Positions 8,670 through 18,490 are shown, numbered from the stretch's first letter. The stretch is DNA of 64,000 bases from JBGTIS01 sp041745535 (GCA_041745535.1 JBGTIS010000030.1:1-64000); one strand, 5' to 3'. Notes: generated from the sequence alone by a model not told the origin. Translations and numbers: made by a program.

Positions 8670-9746
8670 ATGGGAAATACATTTGGAAACCGGTTTAAGA
8701 TTCACACCTTTGGCGAGTCGCACGGAAAAGCTATTGGGGTAACCATTGATGGGTGTCCGGCCGGTATGGATATCGATGAGCCTTTTATACAGCAGGAACT
8801 GGACCGCCGCAAACCAGGACAATCGCATATTACCACCCAACGCCAGGAAAGCGATACCTTCCAAATTCTTTCAGGTGTATTTGAGGGAAAAACCACCGGA
8901 ACACCCATTATGCTGCTGATTCCGAATGAAGACCAACGCAGTAAAGATTATTCGCACATTGCCGATAAATACAGGCCCTCCCATGCCGATTACACCTATC
9001 AGGAAAAGTATGGTATCCGCGATTACCGGGGCGGTGGTCGAAGTTCGGCCCGCGAAACAGCAGCCCGTGTAGCCGCCGGTGCTGTAGCCAAACTTTTTCT
9101 ACAACCTAAAAACATCAACATTCACGCATATGTGTCGCAGGTAGGTAGCATGAAACTACAGAAAGATTACCAGGAACTGGACCTGTCGTTTGCTGAAGAA
9201 AATATCGTACGCTGCCCCGACCCCGAAATGGCCAAAAAAATGATTGCTTATATTGATGAAACACGCAAAAAGCGAGACACCATCGGTGGTATTGTGAGTT
9301 GCGTAATTACGGGTGTACCAGCCGGGCTGGGCGAACCTGTTTTTGATAAACTGCACGCCGAACTGGGAAAAGCGATGCTAAGCATAAATGCCGTAAAAGG
9401 CTTTGAATACGGGAGTGGTTTTGAAGGCATAAAGATGTATGGTTCAGCACACAATGACCTGTTTTATAATGAAGCAGGCCAAATTCATACAAAAACCAAT
9501 CATTCCGGTGGGATACAGGGAGGTATTTCTAACGGTGAAGATATTTATTTCAATGTGGCTTTTAAACCGGTAGCCACCATTATGCAGGATCAGGAAAGTG
9601 TGAACCAAACGGGTGAAGCAGCGGTTGTATCCGGTAAAGGCAGGCACGACCCCTGTGTCGTTCCCCGCGCTGTACCCATTGTAGAAGCTATGGCTGCACT
9701 GGTAATTGCTGATTTTTATCTGTTAAATAAAACCACAAAATTTTAG
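8670..9746 (+). CDS. aroC: Chorismate synthase
   Basis: Enzyme of 358 residues that converts 5-enolpyruvylshikimate-3-phosphate to chorismate, the last common step to aromatic amino acids, using reduced FMN. All family signatures are present: GESHGKAIGVTIDGCPAG near residue 15, the RGGGRSSARETAARVAAGA block around residue 115-133, and the C-terminal GRHDPCVVPRAVP. The length is normal. It follows the BatD-like gene after 26 bp on the same strand and may be co-transcribed. No other shikimate gene is in the window. Confidence 0.97.
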   Translation: MGNTFGNRFKIHTFGESHGKAIGVTIDGCPAGMDIDEPFIQQELDRRKPGQSHITTQRQESDTFQILSGVFEGKTTGTPIMLLIPNEDQRSKDYSHIADKYRPSHADYTYQEKYGIRDYRGGGRSSARETAARVAAGAVAKLFLQPKNINIHAYVSQVGSMKLQKDYQELDLSFAEENIVRCPDPEMAKKMIAYIDETRKKRDTIGGIVSCVITGVPAGLGEPVFDKLHAELGKAMLSINAVKGFEYGSGFEGIKMYGSAHNDLFYNEAGQIHTKTNHSGGIQGGISNGEDIYFNVAFKPVATIMQDQESVNQTGEAAVVSGKGRHDPCVVPRAVPIVEAMAALVIADFYLLNKTTKF

Positions 9747-9793
9747 TAGTGCAGAAATAGCTGTAAACCACCAGCGCTCCAACCAGACAATTC

Positions 9794-11116
9794 ATGAAAA
9801 AACTACCGCTGCATACACAAATTCTTATCGGATTAGTATTAGGTTTAGTATTTGGCATTGCCAGTATTCAGTTTGGCTGGTCACCTGATTTTACCACTAA
9901 TTTTATCAAGCCCTTCGGTACCATTTTCGTTAATTCCCTGAAAATGATCGCTGTTCCGCTGGTACTTGCTTCCCTTATTGTGGGAGTAGCGAATCTGGGC
10001 GATATTTCCAAACTTTCCCGTATGGGCGGTAAAACCATTACGATTTATCTGATTACCACCACCCTGGCCATCACCATTGGGCTATTATTGGTAAACGTAA
10101 TCAAGCCAGGCAAAAAACTACCGGAATCTACACGTGAAGAACTTATTTCACTTTATAGCAATGATGCCACTACACGGGCAGGTGCCGCTGCACAATTAAA
10201 AGAACAAAGCCCTTTACAGCCTTTGGTAGATATTGTGCCTGATAATATGTTCATATCGTTTTCTGACAACGGAAGCATGCTGCAGGTAGTTTTTATCGCG
10301 CTTATAGTTGGTATCGCGCTTTTATATATTCCGAAAGAAAAAGGCAAAACGCTGATCAGCTTTTTCGATGGACTGAACGATATTATCATCAAAATTGTAG
10401 AATTTATTATGATTTTGGCGCCCTTTGGGGTATTTGCCCTAATCGCTTCACTTATTGTTGAACTGGGCGGTGAAAACCCTGAAAAAGCGTTCGAGATTTT
10501 GTATGCGCTACTCTGGTATGCTATTACTGTGCTTATTGGGCTGGCGTTAATGATAACCGTAGTGTATCCGTTAATATTAAAATTATTTACGAAAGTTAAG
10601 TACTCCGATTTTTTTAAAGCCATCAGGCCCGCCCAGCTTTTGGCTTTTAGTACCAGTTCCAGTGCGGCTACCTTACCGGTAACCATGGAAAGGGTAGAAA
10701 AAGGATTGGGTGTGTCGGAAGAAGTAAGCAGTTTTGTATTGCCGCTGGGCGCTACCATTAATATGGATGGTACCAGCTTGTACCAGGGCGTTGCCGCTGT
10801 GTTTATTGCTCAGGCTCTGGGTTTGGGACTCACACTGGGCGATCAGCTCATGATTGTATTTACAGCATTACTTGCCTCAATAGGGACTGCCGCCGTACCC
10901 AGCGCCGGACTGGTAATGCTGGTTATTGTGTTACAGGCTATTGGCGTTCCCGCGGCAGGGCTGGCGCTTATTCTGGCTCCCGACCGAATTCTGGATATGT
11001 GCAGAACTGTGGTTAATATTACCGGTGATGCCACTGTAGCTACTGTAATTGCCAGTACGGAAGGGGGTTTGCCTAAAAAGTTAATCAGAGAAGAGGTTGC
11101 CGGTACGGTTGAGTAA
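9794..11116 (+). CDS. Dicarboxylate/amino acid:cation (Na+ or H+) symporter
   Basis: Inner-membrane transporter of 440 residues from the DAACS (GltP/DctA) family, importing C4-dicarboxylates or glutamate/aspartate with Na+ or H+. It has eight hydrophobic helices plus re-entrant loops. The substrate loop HP1 is marked by the serine-rich STSSSAATLP and the ion site by NMDGTSLYQG in helix 7. HP2 is the glycine/alanine-rich stretch ASIGTAAVPSAG, and helix 8 holds DRILDMCRT, which in glutamate carriers contacts the substrate side chain. An extracytoplasmic insertion of about 40 residues (about 100-145) is seen in many Bacteroidota members. Specificity between glutamate and dicarboxylates cannot be settled here. 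Confidence 0.9.
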   Translation: MKKLPLHTQILIGLVLGLVFGIASIQFGWSPDFTTNFIKPFGTIFVNSLKMIAVPLVLASLIVGVANLGDISKLSRMGGKTITIYLITTTLAITIGLLLVNVIKPGKKLPESTREELISLYSNDATTRAGAAAQLKEQSPLQPLVDIVPDNMFISFSDNGSMLQVVFIALIVGIALLYIPKEKGKTLISFFDGLNDIIIKIVEFIMILAPFGVFALIASLIVELGGENPEKAFEILYALLWYAITVLIGLALMITVVYPLILKLFTKVKYSDFFKAIRPAQLLAFSTSSSAATLPVTMERVEKGLGVSEEVSSFVLPLGATINMDGTSLYQGVAAVFIAQALGLGLTLGDQLMIVFTALLASIGTAAVPSAGLVMLVIVLQAIGVPAAGLALILAPDRILDMCRTVVNITGDATVATVIASTEGGLPKKLIREEVAGTVE

Positions 11117-11158
11117 TCTGTTCTGGTTGCCCTTTTATTACGTTTGAATCAAATTTTT

Positions 11159-11740
11159 ATGAAATATACTTCATGCCTGTTTTGTGTTTTGTTGTTATTA
11201 ATTGCCTGTAATGGTCAGCTAAACAGCGAAGAACGGAAGGCCGTCAGGAACGAAATGAATGAAAGAGAAATTAAAAGAATTACCCCTGGTGAATTGATAC
11301 AAACCGCTTCAAACCGGGGTAAAAAGGTTGCTGATATGGCCCAAACTATATTATTACAATCATCTTTCGCTCATCCGGACAAATTACTTATTCAGGAACT
11401 TTCGGAGTCAAATACCGCTTTATTCGATTCATTAAACCAAAATTATATTGCCCTAACCCGATGGGTTGGCAGCAAGGTACTGGACCAGCCCAATCAATTA
11501 AACAGTATGGAAAAACAATTGCTGGACGCCTATTTATTTAATATTGAAAATGAGCTGGAAATAAACGAAAATGTACAAGCCATGGGTAACGATTCTTTAC
11601 TATATACGAACCCTGTTATGCTGAGTAAGTGGCTGGAACTATCAGGCGACACTACTGAACAGGATAATACCCGGAAAGATCAGTTGCTGGGCATGTGGAG
11701 CATTAAACTGTCAAAACGCGCTATCATTCTGGCTATGTAA
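11159..11740 (+). CDS. Lipoprotein of unknown function
   Basis: 193-residue lipoprotein: signal peptide with lipobox LIAC and Cys17, then a highly charged, mainly helical body (EERKAVRNEMNERE) without recognisable domain motifs or paired cysteines. I do not recognise the family. The ATG at 11159 is used because the signal peptide begins there; the TTG at 11144 would add five residues. It lies 42 bp after the symporter gene on the same strand. Its helical pattern is reminiscent of small periplasmic sensor or binding helices, but this is only an impression. Confidence 0.6.
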   Translation: MKYTSCLFCVLLLLIACNGQLNSEERKAVRNEMNEREIKRITPGELIQTASNRGKKVADMAQTILLQSSFAHPDKLLIQELSESNTALFDSLNQNYIALTRWVGSKVLDQPNQLNSMEKQLLDAYLFNIENELEINENVQAMGNDSLLYTNPVMLSKWLELSGDTTEQDNTRKDQLLGMWSIKLSKRAIILAM

Positions 11741-11900
11741 TAAGCTCACTGGCAAAGCCGATACCGCATTATCCGCGAACAGGTTTTTAAACAATTCAAA
11801 TCCGCCAATTGTTTTGCGGAGAACAGCATGTTTTTTAAGCATACCCGCTCAATTGAAAGAAATGGGCTTTTTTTAATTATCATTTAACCTTTATAAGTGT

Positions 11901-12335
11901 ATGGAAACAAATAAGCCTGTAGAATGGAAAGTTTTTCTGAAATCGCCGCGCGAACGGGTTTTCGAATTCCTCACTACTGACCAGGGACGAACAAAGTTCT
12001 GGGCAGAGTCTGCCATTGAAGCAGAAGGTTGCATTCGTTTTAAGTTTACCGATGGCCGGCAATATAAAGCTCATATCATAGAACAATCCTTTCCTGATAC
12101 CTTCGCCCTTGAATATTTTCATAGTTTGCTTATTTTTCATCTGGCTGATTATGGTAATAATCATGGAACAGATCTGGTGCTGATCAATAAAAATATTCCT
12201 GAAAGTAAATTCAAACAGGTGGAAACCAGTTGGATTTCATTTTTGATGGCACTTAAATCCGCCGTAGATTTTGGGATTGACATTCGCAGCCATGATCCGC
12301 GAAAAAACTGGTCGTGTAAATATATCGATAATTAG
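11901..12335 (+). CDS. SRPBCC (START-like/AHSA1) domain protein
   Basis: 144-residue soluble protein with the SRPBCC helix-grip fold: residues 7-30 give SPRERVFEFLTTDQGRTKFW, the typical opening of AHSA1-type proteins, followed by alternating beta-strands and a long C-terminal helix (about 105-130). Such proteins bind lipids or small hydrophobic ligands, or act as Hsp90 co-chaperone-like modules; the ligand is unknown. Only 3 bp separate it from the methyltransferase gene, so the two form an operon and may act together. An ORF on the opposite strand here is a shadow. Confidence 0.75.
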   Translation: METNKPVEWKVFLKSPRERVFEFLTTDQGRTKFWAESAIEAEGCIRFKFTDGRQYKAHIIEQSFPDTFALEYFHSLLIFHLADYGNNHGTDLVLINKNIPESKFKQVETSWISFLMALKSAVDFGIDIRSHDPRKNWSCKYIDN

Positions 12336-12338
12336 CAT

Positions 12339-12953
12339 ATGGATTTTCATGCACTGAATCAGGAGGTAGGTAACCTGGATATTTATCTGCTTGACCATAT
12401 TCTGAAGGGCCGATTTCGCCATGGTATGCGGATATTAGATGCTGGTTGTGGCGAAGGCAGAAACCTGGTATATTTTATTCGTAATAACTTTGATGTGTGG
12501 GGTATAGATAATAATGCGGAGGCCCTGCGCATGTCGCGCGTGGTAGGGCGATCAATAAGCCCCATTTTCGATCCTGAAAAATTTCTGGAATCCGACCTTT
12601 CTTCTTTACCCTTCCCTCCTGCTTCCTTCGATGCTGTTATCTGCAGTGCCGTATTGCATTTCGCCCGGACTGAGGAAGAGTTTTTAACTATGTTTGAAGA
12701 AATGATACGTGTGCTGCGGAAAGAGGGCTTATTATTCTTCCGCATGACTTCCGACATAGGCCTGGAAGGCAAAATCAAGAAAGTAAATGACCATCAGTAT
12801 GAACTTCCCGATCAGAGCATCCGGTTTTTACTTACCCGAACCTTATACAATAATTTGCTTACTACCTTTAAGCTTCAGCCTGTAGAACCATTGAAAACGG
12901 TAAATGTGGCAGATGTACGTTGTATGAGTACTGCCCTGCTTATTAAAGTCTAA
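12339..12953 (+). CDS. Class I SAM-dependent methyltransferase
   Basis: 204-residue Rossmann-fold methyltransferase. Motif I is ILDAGCGEGRN (residues 32-42), the acidic loop after beta-2 is GIDNNAEALR, motif IV is FDAVICSAVLHFA, and a post-motif helix holds EEMIRVLRKEGLLFFRM, typical of methyltransf_11/25 proteins acting on small molecules. No substrate can be inferred. It is the second gene of an operon with the SRPBCC protein. An ATG occurs right at the start, 3 bp after the upstream stop. Confidence 0.82.
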   Translation: MDFHALNQEVGNLDIYLLDHILKGRFRHGMRILDAGCGEGRNLVYFIRNNFDVWGIDNNAEALRMSRVVGRSISPIFDPEKFLESDLSSLPFPPASFDAVICSAVLHFARTEEEFLTMFEEMIRVLRKEGLLFFRMTSDIGLEGKIKKVNDHQYELPDQSIRFLLTRTLYNNLLTTFKLQPVEPLKTVNVADVRCMSTALLIKV

Positions 12954-13015
12954 CCATTTGCCTTTTCTGTCTGCCTAACTGAAACAATTTGCTAGGAAAC
13001 ACGGTTCGTACACGC

Positions 13016-13585
13016 ATGAGAAAACCATGGCAATCCTGTTTTACGTATGGGTGTATTTTAATGCTTTTCATTCAGGCCTGTAATCCTTACAAAAACCAGC
13101 ATATAGACCAGGAAAAAGTAAAGTTTACCACTTCCGACGCCTCAGAGCTTTTTTTTAAAAATGTGCGACAGTCTTACTACAACAAGTTTGAAATGAAGGA
13201 AGCAAAACTTGACATTCTCCGCATCAAAGACAGAGTTGAATCTACTGACAATCCTGTGATTAACCTTGCTATTGTAATTAACTGGCGTTTTGATGAAGCT
13301 TATATTTTAACAGAACCTAGCCCTTTTTTTGATAATATCGATACCCTTAAAATTAACTGGGAAGATACCATTCATCATACTAGCGGTCAGCTATTATTGA
13401 CTAAAGGTAACAAAGCCGAACAATTTGAATTCGCCGCCGGGCTTTACAACCACCTTTTAGCAAAGCATCAGATGTATGCGGTTAACGCGGAAAATCGCCC
13501 TGTGAGCTTTCTTCACAACCCTGGTGAACGGGATGCTTTCCGCAAAACCATGTTCGATTACATGCGGTTGGTAGATTTGTTTTAA
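13016..13585 (+). CDS. Lipoprotein of unknown function
   Basis: 189-residue lipoprotein. Residues 1-22 are a signal peptide ending in FIQAC (Cys22). The remainder is a soluble mixed alpha/beta domain with a conserved-looking centre (VINLAIVINWRFDEAYILTE) and no cysteine pairs. I do not recognise it. The ATG at 13016 fits the signal peptide; the TTG at 12989 would put nine extra residues before it. It follows the methyltransferase by 62 bp. The next gene begins after a clear operator region, so this ends the local unit. Confidence 0.6.
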   Translation: MRKPWQSCFTYGCILMLFIQACNPYKNQHIDQEKVKFTTSDASELFFKNVRQSYYNKFEMKEAKLDILRIKDRVESTDNPVINLAIVINWRFDEAYILTEPSPFFDNIDTLKINWEDTIHHTSGQLLLTKGNKAEQFEFAAGLYNHLLAKHQMYAVNAENRPVSFLHNPGERDAFRKTMFDYMRLVDLF

Positions 13586-13655
13586 CGGTTGGTATAATAT
13601 AAGCCAGTTGTCGCGTTTCTCACCATAAAAATGTGGAACCTTGCCTTTTTAAAAT

Positions 13656-13681
13656 AGTTAACATTGTTAACTGTATACAGT
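13656..13681 (+). promoter_or_regulatory. Two overlapping palindromes, likely operator of the MarR-RND operon
   Basis: AGTTAACA-T-TGTTAACT (13656-13672) is a perfect 8-bp inverted repeat with a 1-nt centre. ACTGTATACAGT (13670-13681) is a perfect 12-bp palindrome sharing its first three bases with the end of the first. Both lie 19-44 bp upstream of the marR ATG at 13700. Size and place fit a dimeric MarR autorepressor site controlling the whole efflux operon. Binding is inferred. Confidence 0.55.
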
Positions 13682-13699
13682 ATTTACTTCGTTAAAAGT

Positions 13700-14212
13700 A
13701 TGGTTACAGCAACTATATATCAAAACTGTTTCCCTTTTACAAAGCACCTGGCTTCGATTGTTAAAAAATATTTCGGTATTGTTTCTGAAAAACTGTACGA
13801 TTTGGATATTGATCGGGCTTTTTATGCTTTAATTGTGATAGCTGAAAGTGGAAATAACATTACACAGCAAATGTTGGCCAAAAAGCTCGAAACCGACAAG
13901 GTATCGATGGTGCGTACCATCGATTATTTATCCCGGAAAGGATATGTAAAGCGAAGGAAAAATCCGGCAGACAGAAGAGAACACTTGCTGGAAGTGACTT
14001 CGAAAGGCAATACCATACTGCCTCAAATCAGGCAGGCGTTTCTGGAAACCAATCAGGAAGCGTTTCAGGGCCTCAACGATGCCGAAATAGATTCTTTTTT
14101 TAATTGCCTTTACACTATCAAGAATAATCTGATAGATATTAAAACCATAGATGTTCAGTTAAAAATTAACAGATTCGGAAAAAAAACAAAAAGCGAACGA
14201 TCAACAGTATGA
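13700..14212 (+). CDS. MarR family transcriptional regulator of an RND efflux operon
   Basis: 170-residue winged-helix DNA-binding protein. Residues about 35-125 hold the MarR fold: ITQQMLAKKLETDKVSMVRTIDYLSRKGYV is the helix-turn-helix (only part of it quoted by family: LAKKLETDKVSMVRT), followed by the wing RRKNPADRREHLLEVT with the conserved DRR. Helices at both ends dimerise. The ATG at 13700 is chosen over TTG 13664, which would lie inside the palindromic operator. Its stop overlaps the adaptor gene's ATG (ATGA), so it is the first gene of the efflux operon and probably represses it until an effector binds. Confidence 0.88.
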   Translation: MVTATIYQNCFPFTKHLASIVKKYFGIVSEKLYDLDIDRAFYALIVIAESGNNITQQMLAKKLETDKVSMVRTIDYLSRKGYVKRRKNPADRREHLLEVTSKGNTILPQIRQAFLETNQEAFQGLNDAEIDSFFNCLYTIKNNLIDIKTIDVQLKINRFGKKTKSERSTV

Positions 14213-15330
14213 AAAAACACCATTTTATAATGATCCCTAAATTCTTTTCAGCCTGGGCCATAGCATTTGTTTTTCTGCTATTAGCCTGTTCTGAAAAGTC
14301 AGACAAGCAGGCTGCCGCATTAAACGCGACGCGACAGGCGCCACCTTCCCTTTCTGTAGACGTTATGATTATAGAAACCGACCAGGTAGATGATAAAATA
14401 TATTCTACCGGCACCCTGTTACCCAACGAAGAAGTGGAACTTCGCCCTGAAATTTCCGGTCGTGTGGTGGGAATTTACTTTGAGGAAGGAACCCTGGTAA
14501 AAAAGGGTCAGTTACTGGCTAAAATAGACGATAGCGAACTTAAAGCTCAATTGAAAAAGTTAACCGTACAGGAAAAACTGGTGAAAAGCGAAGAAGACCG
14601 GCAGAATCAGTTACTTAAAATTAACGCCATCAGCCAGGAAGAGTACGACATCGCACTGAATCAGTTGAATACATTAGAGGCGGAAATTGAGCTGATCGCT
14701 ACGCAAATTGAAAAGACCAGCCTGATTACCCCATTTAGCGGCACCATTGGCCTACGGTATAGTAGCCAGGGCAGTTATGTTACCCCTTCCAGCCTGATTG
14801 CTACAATTCAGCAAACCGATCCTATTAAGGTAGAGTTTACGGTACCGGAAAAGTATGTAGGTGAAATTAAAGAAGGCACTGAGGTTAACTTTGGCGTAGT
14901 AGGCACTAACAACCTATATTCAGCAAAAGTATATGCTATCGATTCAAAAATTGATATAAATACGCGAACGGTAAAAGTAAGAGCCAGAAGTGACAATCGG
15001 GAAAGAACACTGAAACCAGGTGCTTTCGCTAAAGTGGAAGTCATTCTAAAAACATATGAAGATGCTATTCTGGTACCTACAGAAGCTATTGTTACGGAAT
15101 TGGAAGGGCAAAAGGTATTTATTTCTAAAGGGGGCAAGGCCAAATCACAAAAAATAAAAACCGGAATCCGTACTGAACGGGTCGTTCAGATTCTGGAAGG
15201 ATTGCGACCCAAAGATACCGTGTTGCTTACTGGTCTGTTGTCGGTGGAAGAAGGGGTACAACTGGAAATTAAAGAACTGAAAACGCCAAAGCTGGAAGTT
15301 GATATAACACAACCTAATATTTCTCTGTAA
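14209..15330 (+). CDS. RND efflux periplasmic adaptor (membrane fusion protein)
   Basis: 373-residue adaptor linking pump and outer-membrane channel. It is a lipoprotein (LLLAC, Cys27). Order of domains: barrel-sandwich/lipoyl half (about 60-105, with GRVVGIYFEEGTLVKKGQ), a short coiled-coil hairpin (about 105-165), the second lipoyl half (LITPFSGTIGLRY), a beta-barrel (about 195-270) and a membrane-proximal domain (VPTEAI onward). This is the AcrA/MexA type. It is translationally coupled to the MarR regulator and is followed by the pump gene after 5 bp. The charged C-terminal tail (TPKLEVDITQPN) is unremarkable. Confidence 0.93.
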   Translation: MKKHHFIMIPKFFSAWAIAFVFLLLACSEKSDKQAAALNATRQAPPSLSVDVMIIETDQVDDKIYSTGTLLPNEEVELRPEISGRVVGIYFEEGTLVKKGQLLAKIDDSELKAQLKKLTVQEKLVKSEEDRQNQLLKINAISQEEYDIALNQLNTLEAEIELIATQIEKTSLITPFSGTIGLRYSSQGSYVTPSSLIATIQQTDPIKVEFTVPEKYVGEIKEGTEVNFGVVGTNNLYSAKVYAIDSKIDINTRTVKVRARSDNRERTLKPGAFAKVEVILKTYEDAILVPTEAIVTELEGQKVFISKGGKAKSQKIKTGIRTERVVQILEGLRPKDTVLLTGLLSVEEGVQLEIKELKTPKLEVDITQPNISL

Positions 15331-15335
15331 ACGCC

Positions 15336-18300
15336 ATGAATTTATCTTCTATCAGTATAAATCGCCCGGTACTGGCCACTGTATTATCCATCGTTATCGT
15401 TTTGTTCGGTGCCATTGGGTTTACTTATCTGGGTGTACGGGAATATCCCAGTGTGGATCCTCCTATTATATCAGTGCAAACCAACTATACCGGAGCCAAT
15501 GCCGATGTAATTGAATCTCAGATTACCGAACCACTGGAAGAAAGTATCAATGGTATTTCTGGTATTCGTTCCCTTTCTTCAATCAGCAGCGATGGCCGCA
15601 GTTCTATTACTGTAGAGTTTGAACTGGGGGAAGACCTGGAAGCCGCGGCTAATGACGTAAGAGACAGGGTTTCACAGGCTCAACGCAACCTGCCACCCGA
15701 TGCCGACCCACCAGTAGTAAGCAAGGCTGACGCGGATGCCACTACCATTGTAGCACTAACTGTACAAAGCGATCAGCGTAGTTTGCTGGAACTTAGCCAG
15801 ATTGCGGAAAATACTTTTAAAGAACGGCTACAAACCATTCCGGGCATCAGCAATATCCGCATCTGGGGAGATAAAAAGTTTGCCATGCGGCTTCAGATGG
15901 ATCCGGCCAAGTTGGAAGCTTATAAACTCTCGCCACTGGATGTGCGAAACGCGCTGTTGCAGCAAAATGTAGAGTTGCCTACCGGAAGAATAGAAGGCTA
16001 CCGGAGCGAACTCTCTATCCGTACACGGGGTAGGCTAATTACCGAAGAAGAGTTTAATAACATGATCATTAAAGAAGAAAATGGGGCTGTTATTAAGTTC
16101 AAAGACATTGGAAACGCCGTTTTGAGTGCTGAAAATGAGAAATCAATTTTGCGCGGAAATAATAAAATACCCATGGTGGGTATTGCCGTTTCGCCCCAGC
16201 CGGGTGCCAATTATATCGCTATTGCCGATGAATTTTATAAGCGGGTCGAACAAATTCAAAAAGAATTGCCCAAGGATTTAAAATTAGGCTATGCCATTGA
16301 CACCACCACTACCATTCGCAAGGCTATTACCGAAGTAGAAGAAACCATTATCATTGCTTTTGTGCTGGTGGTTATTGTTATTTTCCTTTTTCTGCGCGAT
16401 TGGCGCACTACCTTAATTCCGGCTATCGCAATTCCTATTTCCCTCATCGGCACATTCTTTATTATGTATTTTGCCGATTTTTCTATCAATATCCTCACAC
16501 TACTGGGAATTGTACTGGCAACAGGCGTTGTGGTTGATGATGCCATTGTGGTACTGGAAAATATTTATCAGAAAATTGAAAAAGGCATTTCTCCCAAAAA
16601 AGCCGCTCACGAAGGGGCACATGAAATTTATTTCGCTATTATTTCAACTACGGTAACCCTGGCCGCCGTTTTTCTCCCAATTATCTTCCTGGAAGGCGTT
16701 ACCGGACGATTATTCAGAGAATTCGGTGTGGTAGTAGCAGGTGCTGTCATTATATCCGCTTTTGTATCGCTTACCTTAACACCCATGATGAGTTCTCGCC
16801 TACTGAAAAAAAAGGAGCGCAACAATTGGTTTTACAGAGTTACAGAGAACTTCTATAATAATCTTACCAATGGATACAATCGGTGGTTAACCGGTTTTAT
16901 GCGGTACCGATGGATCGCTATCCTGATTATGGTGGCTTCTCTTGGCCTCATTGTGCTGATTGGGGCTTTGCTTCCCTCCGAGTTAGCGCCGCTGGAAGAT
17001 AAAAGCAGGCTCAGAATTACCTCTACAGCTCCGGAAGGGGCTTCCTATGAACTTATGGACGACTATGTGATGGATTTACTTAATATCGTAGATACCATTC
17101 AGGGAAAGAAATCTTTAGTAGCGGTTACCTCTCCCGGCTTTGGTTCCAGTTCAGCTGTAAATACCTCTTTCATCCGCATTACACTGGCTGAGCCTGGCGA
17201 ACGGGTTAAATCGCAGCAACAAATAGCGCAGGAGCTCAATCAGGTAATACAGAAAAAAAGCTTTGCCCGTTCCTTTGTACTTCAGGAACAAACCATACAG
17301 GTGGGCCGCTCCAGTGGGTTACCCATTCAGTACGTTATTCAGGCACCCAATATAGAAAAGCTGAAAGAAATACTTCCCAAATTTATGGAAGAAGCTGGTA
17401 GAAATCCTGCCTTCGAATCGGTAGACCTGGATCTGAAATTTAACAAACCAGAACTGGCCGTTACCATCGATCGGGAACGTGCCCATGCCCTGGGCGTTTC
17501 GGTGCGGAATATTGCCGAAACCATCCAGTTGTTGTTTAGCGGTCAGCGCTTCGACTACTTTGTAATGGATGGAAAACAATATCAGATTATTGGAGAAGCC
17601 AATCGTACCAATCGCGATGAGCCACTGGACCTGCGCTCTATTAGTGTTCGCAACAATCGTGGGGAGTTGATTACCCTGAATAACATGGTACAATTGGAAA
17701 CGCAAAGTACAACGCCCCAGCTTTTCCGGTACAATCGGTACATTTCCGCTACAGTATCTGCCTCTCCAGCTGATAAATATACGCTTGGGCAAGGCATTGA
17801 GGCCATGGACGAAATAGCGGCCAATGTGCTGGATGAAACCTTTTCAACCGCGTTATCGGGTACTTCTAAAGATTATCAGGAAAGTTCAGGAAGTTTGTAT
17901 TTCGCTTTTGGCTTGGCACTGGTATTAATTTACCTCGTTTTAGCTGCCCAATTTGAAAGTTTTTCCGATCCGCTCACCATTATGGTTACTGTACCGCTGG
18001 CCCTGGCAGGTGCTTTGCTCACCTTATGGCTATTTAACCAAACCCTGAATATTTTCAGCCAGATTGGGATTATCGTGCTTATTGGTATTGTCACCAAAAA
18101 TGGAATTCTAATTGTGGAATTTGCTAATCAGCGGAAAGAAGAGGGTCTGAATAAGCTGGATGCAGTCATTGAAGCGGCTACGCTAAGATTACGCCCTATT
18201 CTAATGACCAGTTTTGCTACCATGCTGGGAGCTTTGCCTATTGCTTTGGCATTGGGGGCCGCATCTACCAGCCGAATTCCTATGGGTATTTCCATTATTG

Positions 18301-18434
18301 GTGGTTTGCTATTTTCCCTTATCCTGACCTTGTTCATCATTCCTGTAGTGTATACTTTTATGTCCAAAAATATAGAGAAAAAACAACGAACAGGCCAGTC
18401 TTATTCCAGAGATGCTATTCAAATAGAAAGCTAG
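15336..18434 (+). CDS. RND (HAE1-type) multidrug efflux permease
   Basis: 1032-residue inner-membrane proton/drug antiporter of the AcrB/MexF type. It opens with SISINRPVLATVLSIVIVLFG, in part, and has 12 transmembrane helices with two large periplasmic loops. The proton-relay residues are kept: the Asp pair in GVVVDDAIVV (TM4) and Lys in IVTKNGILIVEF (TM10). The periplasmic docking and porter domains are complete. It has the size of a hydrophobic/amphiphilic-drug exporter rather than a heavy-metal pump. It lies between its adaptor and TolC genes, all on one strand. The substrate is unknown. Confidence 0.95.
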   Translation: MNLSSISINRPVLATVLSIVIVLFGAIGFTYLGVREYPSVDPPIISVQTNYTGANADVIESQITEPLEESINGISGIRSLSSISSDGRSSITVEFELGEDLEAAANDVRDRVSQAQRNLPPDADPPVVSKADADATTIVALTVQSDQRSLLELSQIAENTFKERLQTIPGISNIRIWGDKKFAMRLQMDPAKLEAYKLSPLDVRNALLQQNVELPTGRIEGYRSELSIRTRGRLITEEEFNNMIIKEENGAVIKFKDIGNAVLSAENEKSILRGNNKIPMVGIAVSPQPGANYIAIADEFYKRVEQIQKELPKDLKLGYAIDTTTTIRKAITEVEETIIIAFVLVVIVIFLFLRDWRTTLIPAIAIPISLIGTFFIMYFADFSINILTLLGIVLATGVVVDDAIVVLENIYQKIEKGISPKKAAHEGAHEIYFAIISTTVTLAAVFLPIIFLEGVTGRLFREFGVVVAGAVIISAFVSLTLTPMMSSRLLKKKERNNWFYRVTENFYNNLTNGYNRWLTGFMRYRWIAILIMVASLGLIVLIGALLPSELAPLEDKSRLRITSTAPEGASYELMDDYVMDLLNIVDTIQGKKSLVAVTSPGFGSSSAVNTSFIRITLAEPGERVKSQQQIAQELNQVIQKKSFARSFVLQEQTIQVGRSSGLPIQYVIQAPNIEKLKEILPKFMEEAGRNPAFESVDLDLKFNKPELAVTIDRERAHALGVSVRNIAETIQLLFSGQRFDYFVMDGKQYQIIGEANRTNRDEPLDLRSISVRNNRGELITLNNMVQLETQSTTPQLFRYNRYISATVSASPADKYTLGQGIEAMDEIAANVLDETFSTALSGTSKDYQESSGSLYFAFGLALVLIYLVLAAQFESFSDPLTIMVTVPLALAGALLTLWLFNQTLNIFSQIGIIVLIGIVTKNGILIVEFANQRKEEGLNKLDAVIEAATLRLRPILMTSFATMLGALPIALALGAASTSRIPMGISIIGGLLFSLILTLFIIPVVYTFMSKNIEKKQRTGQSYSRDAIQIES

Positions 18435-18490
18435 CTTAACTGGAATCGCAAGCCGCTGGTGTTAATAATAAACTACTGAGATTAATTAAT

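Noticed and set aside
10153..10758. 201-codon minus-strand ORF inside the symporter gene
   Set aside because: It is an antisense shadow: its Ser/Ile/Pro composition is that of complemented membrane codons and the plus-strand gene is complete.
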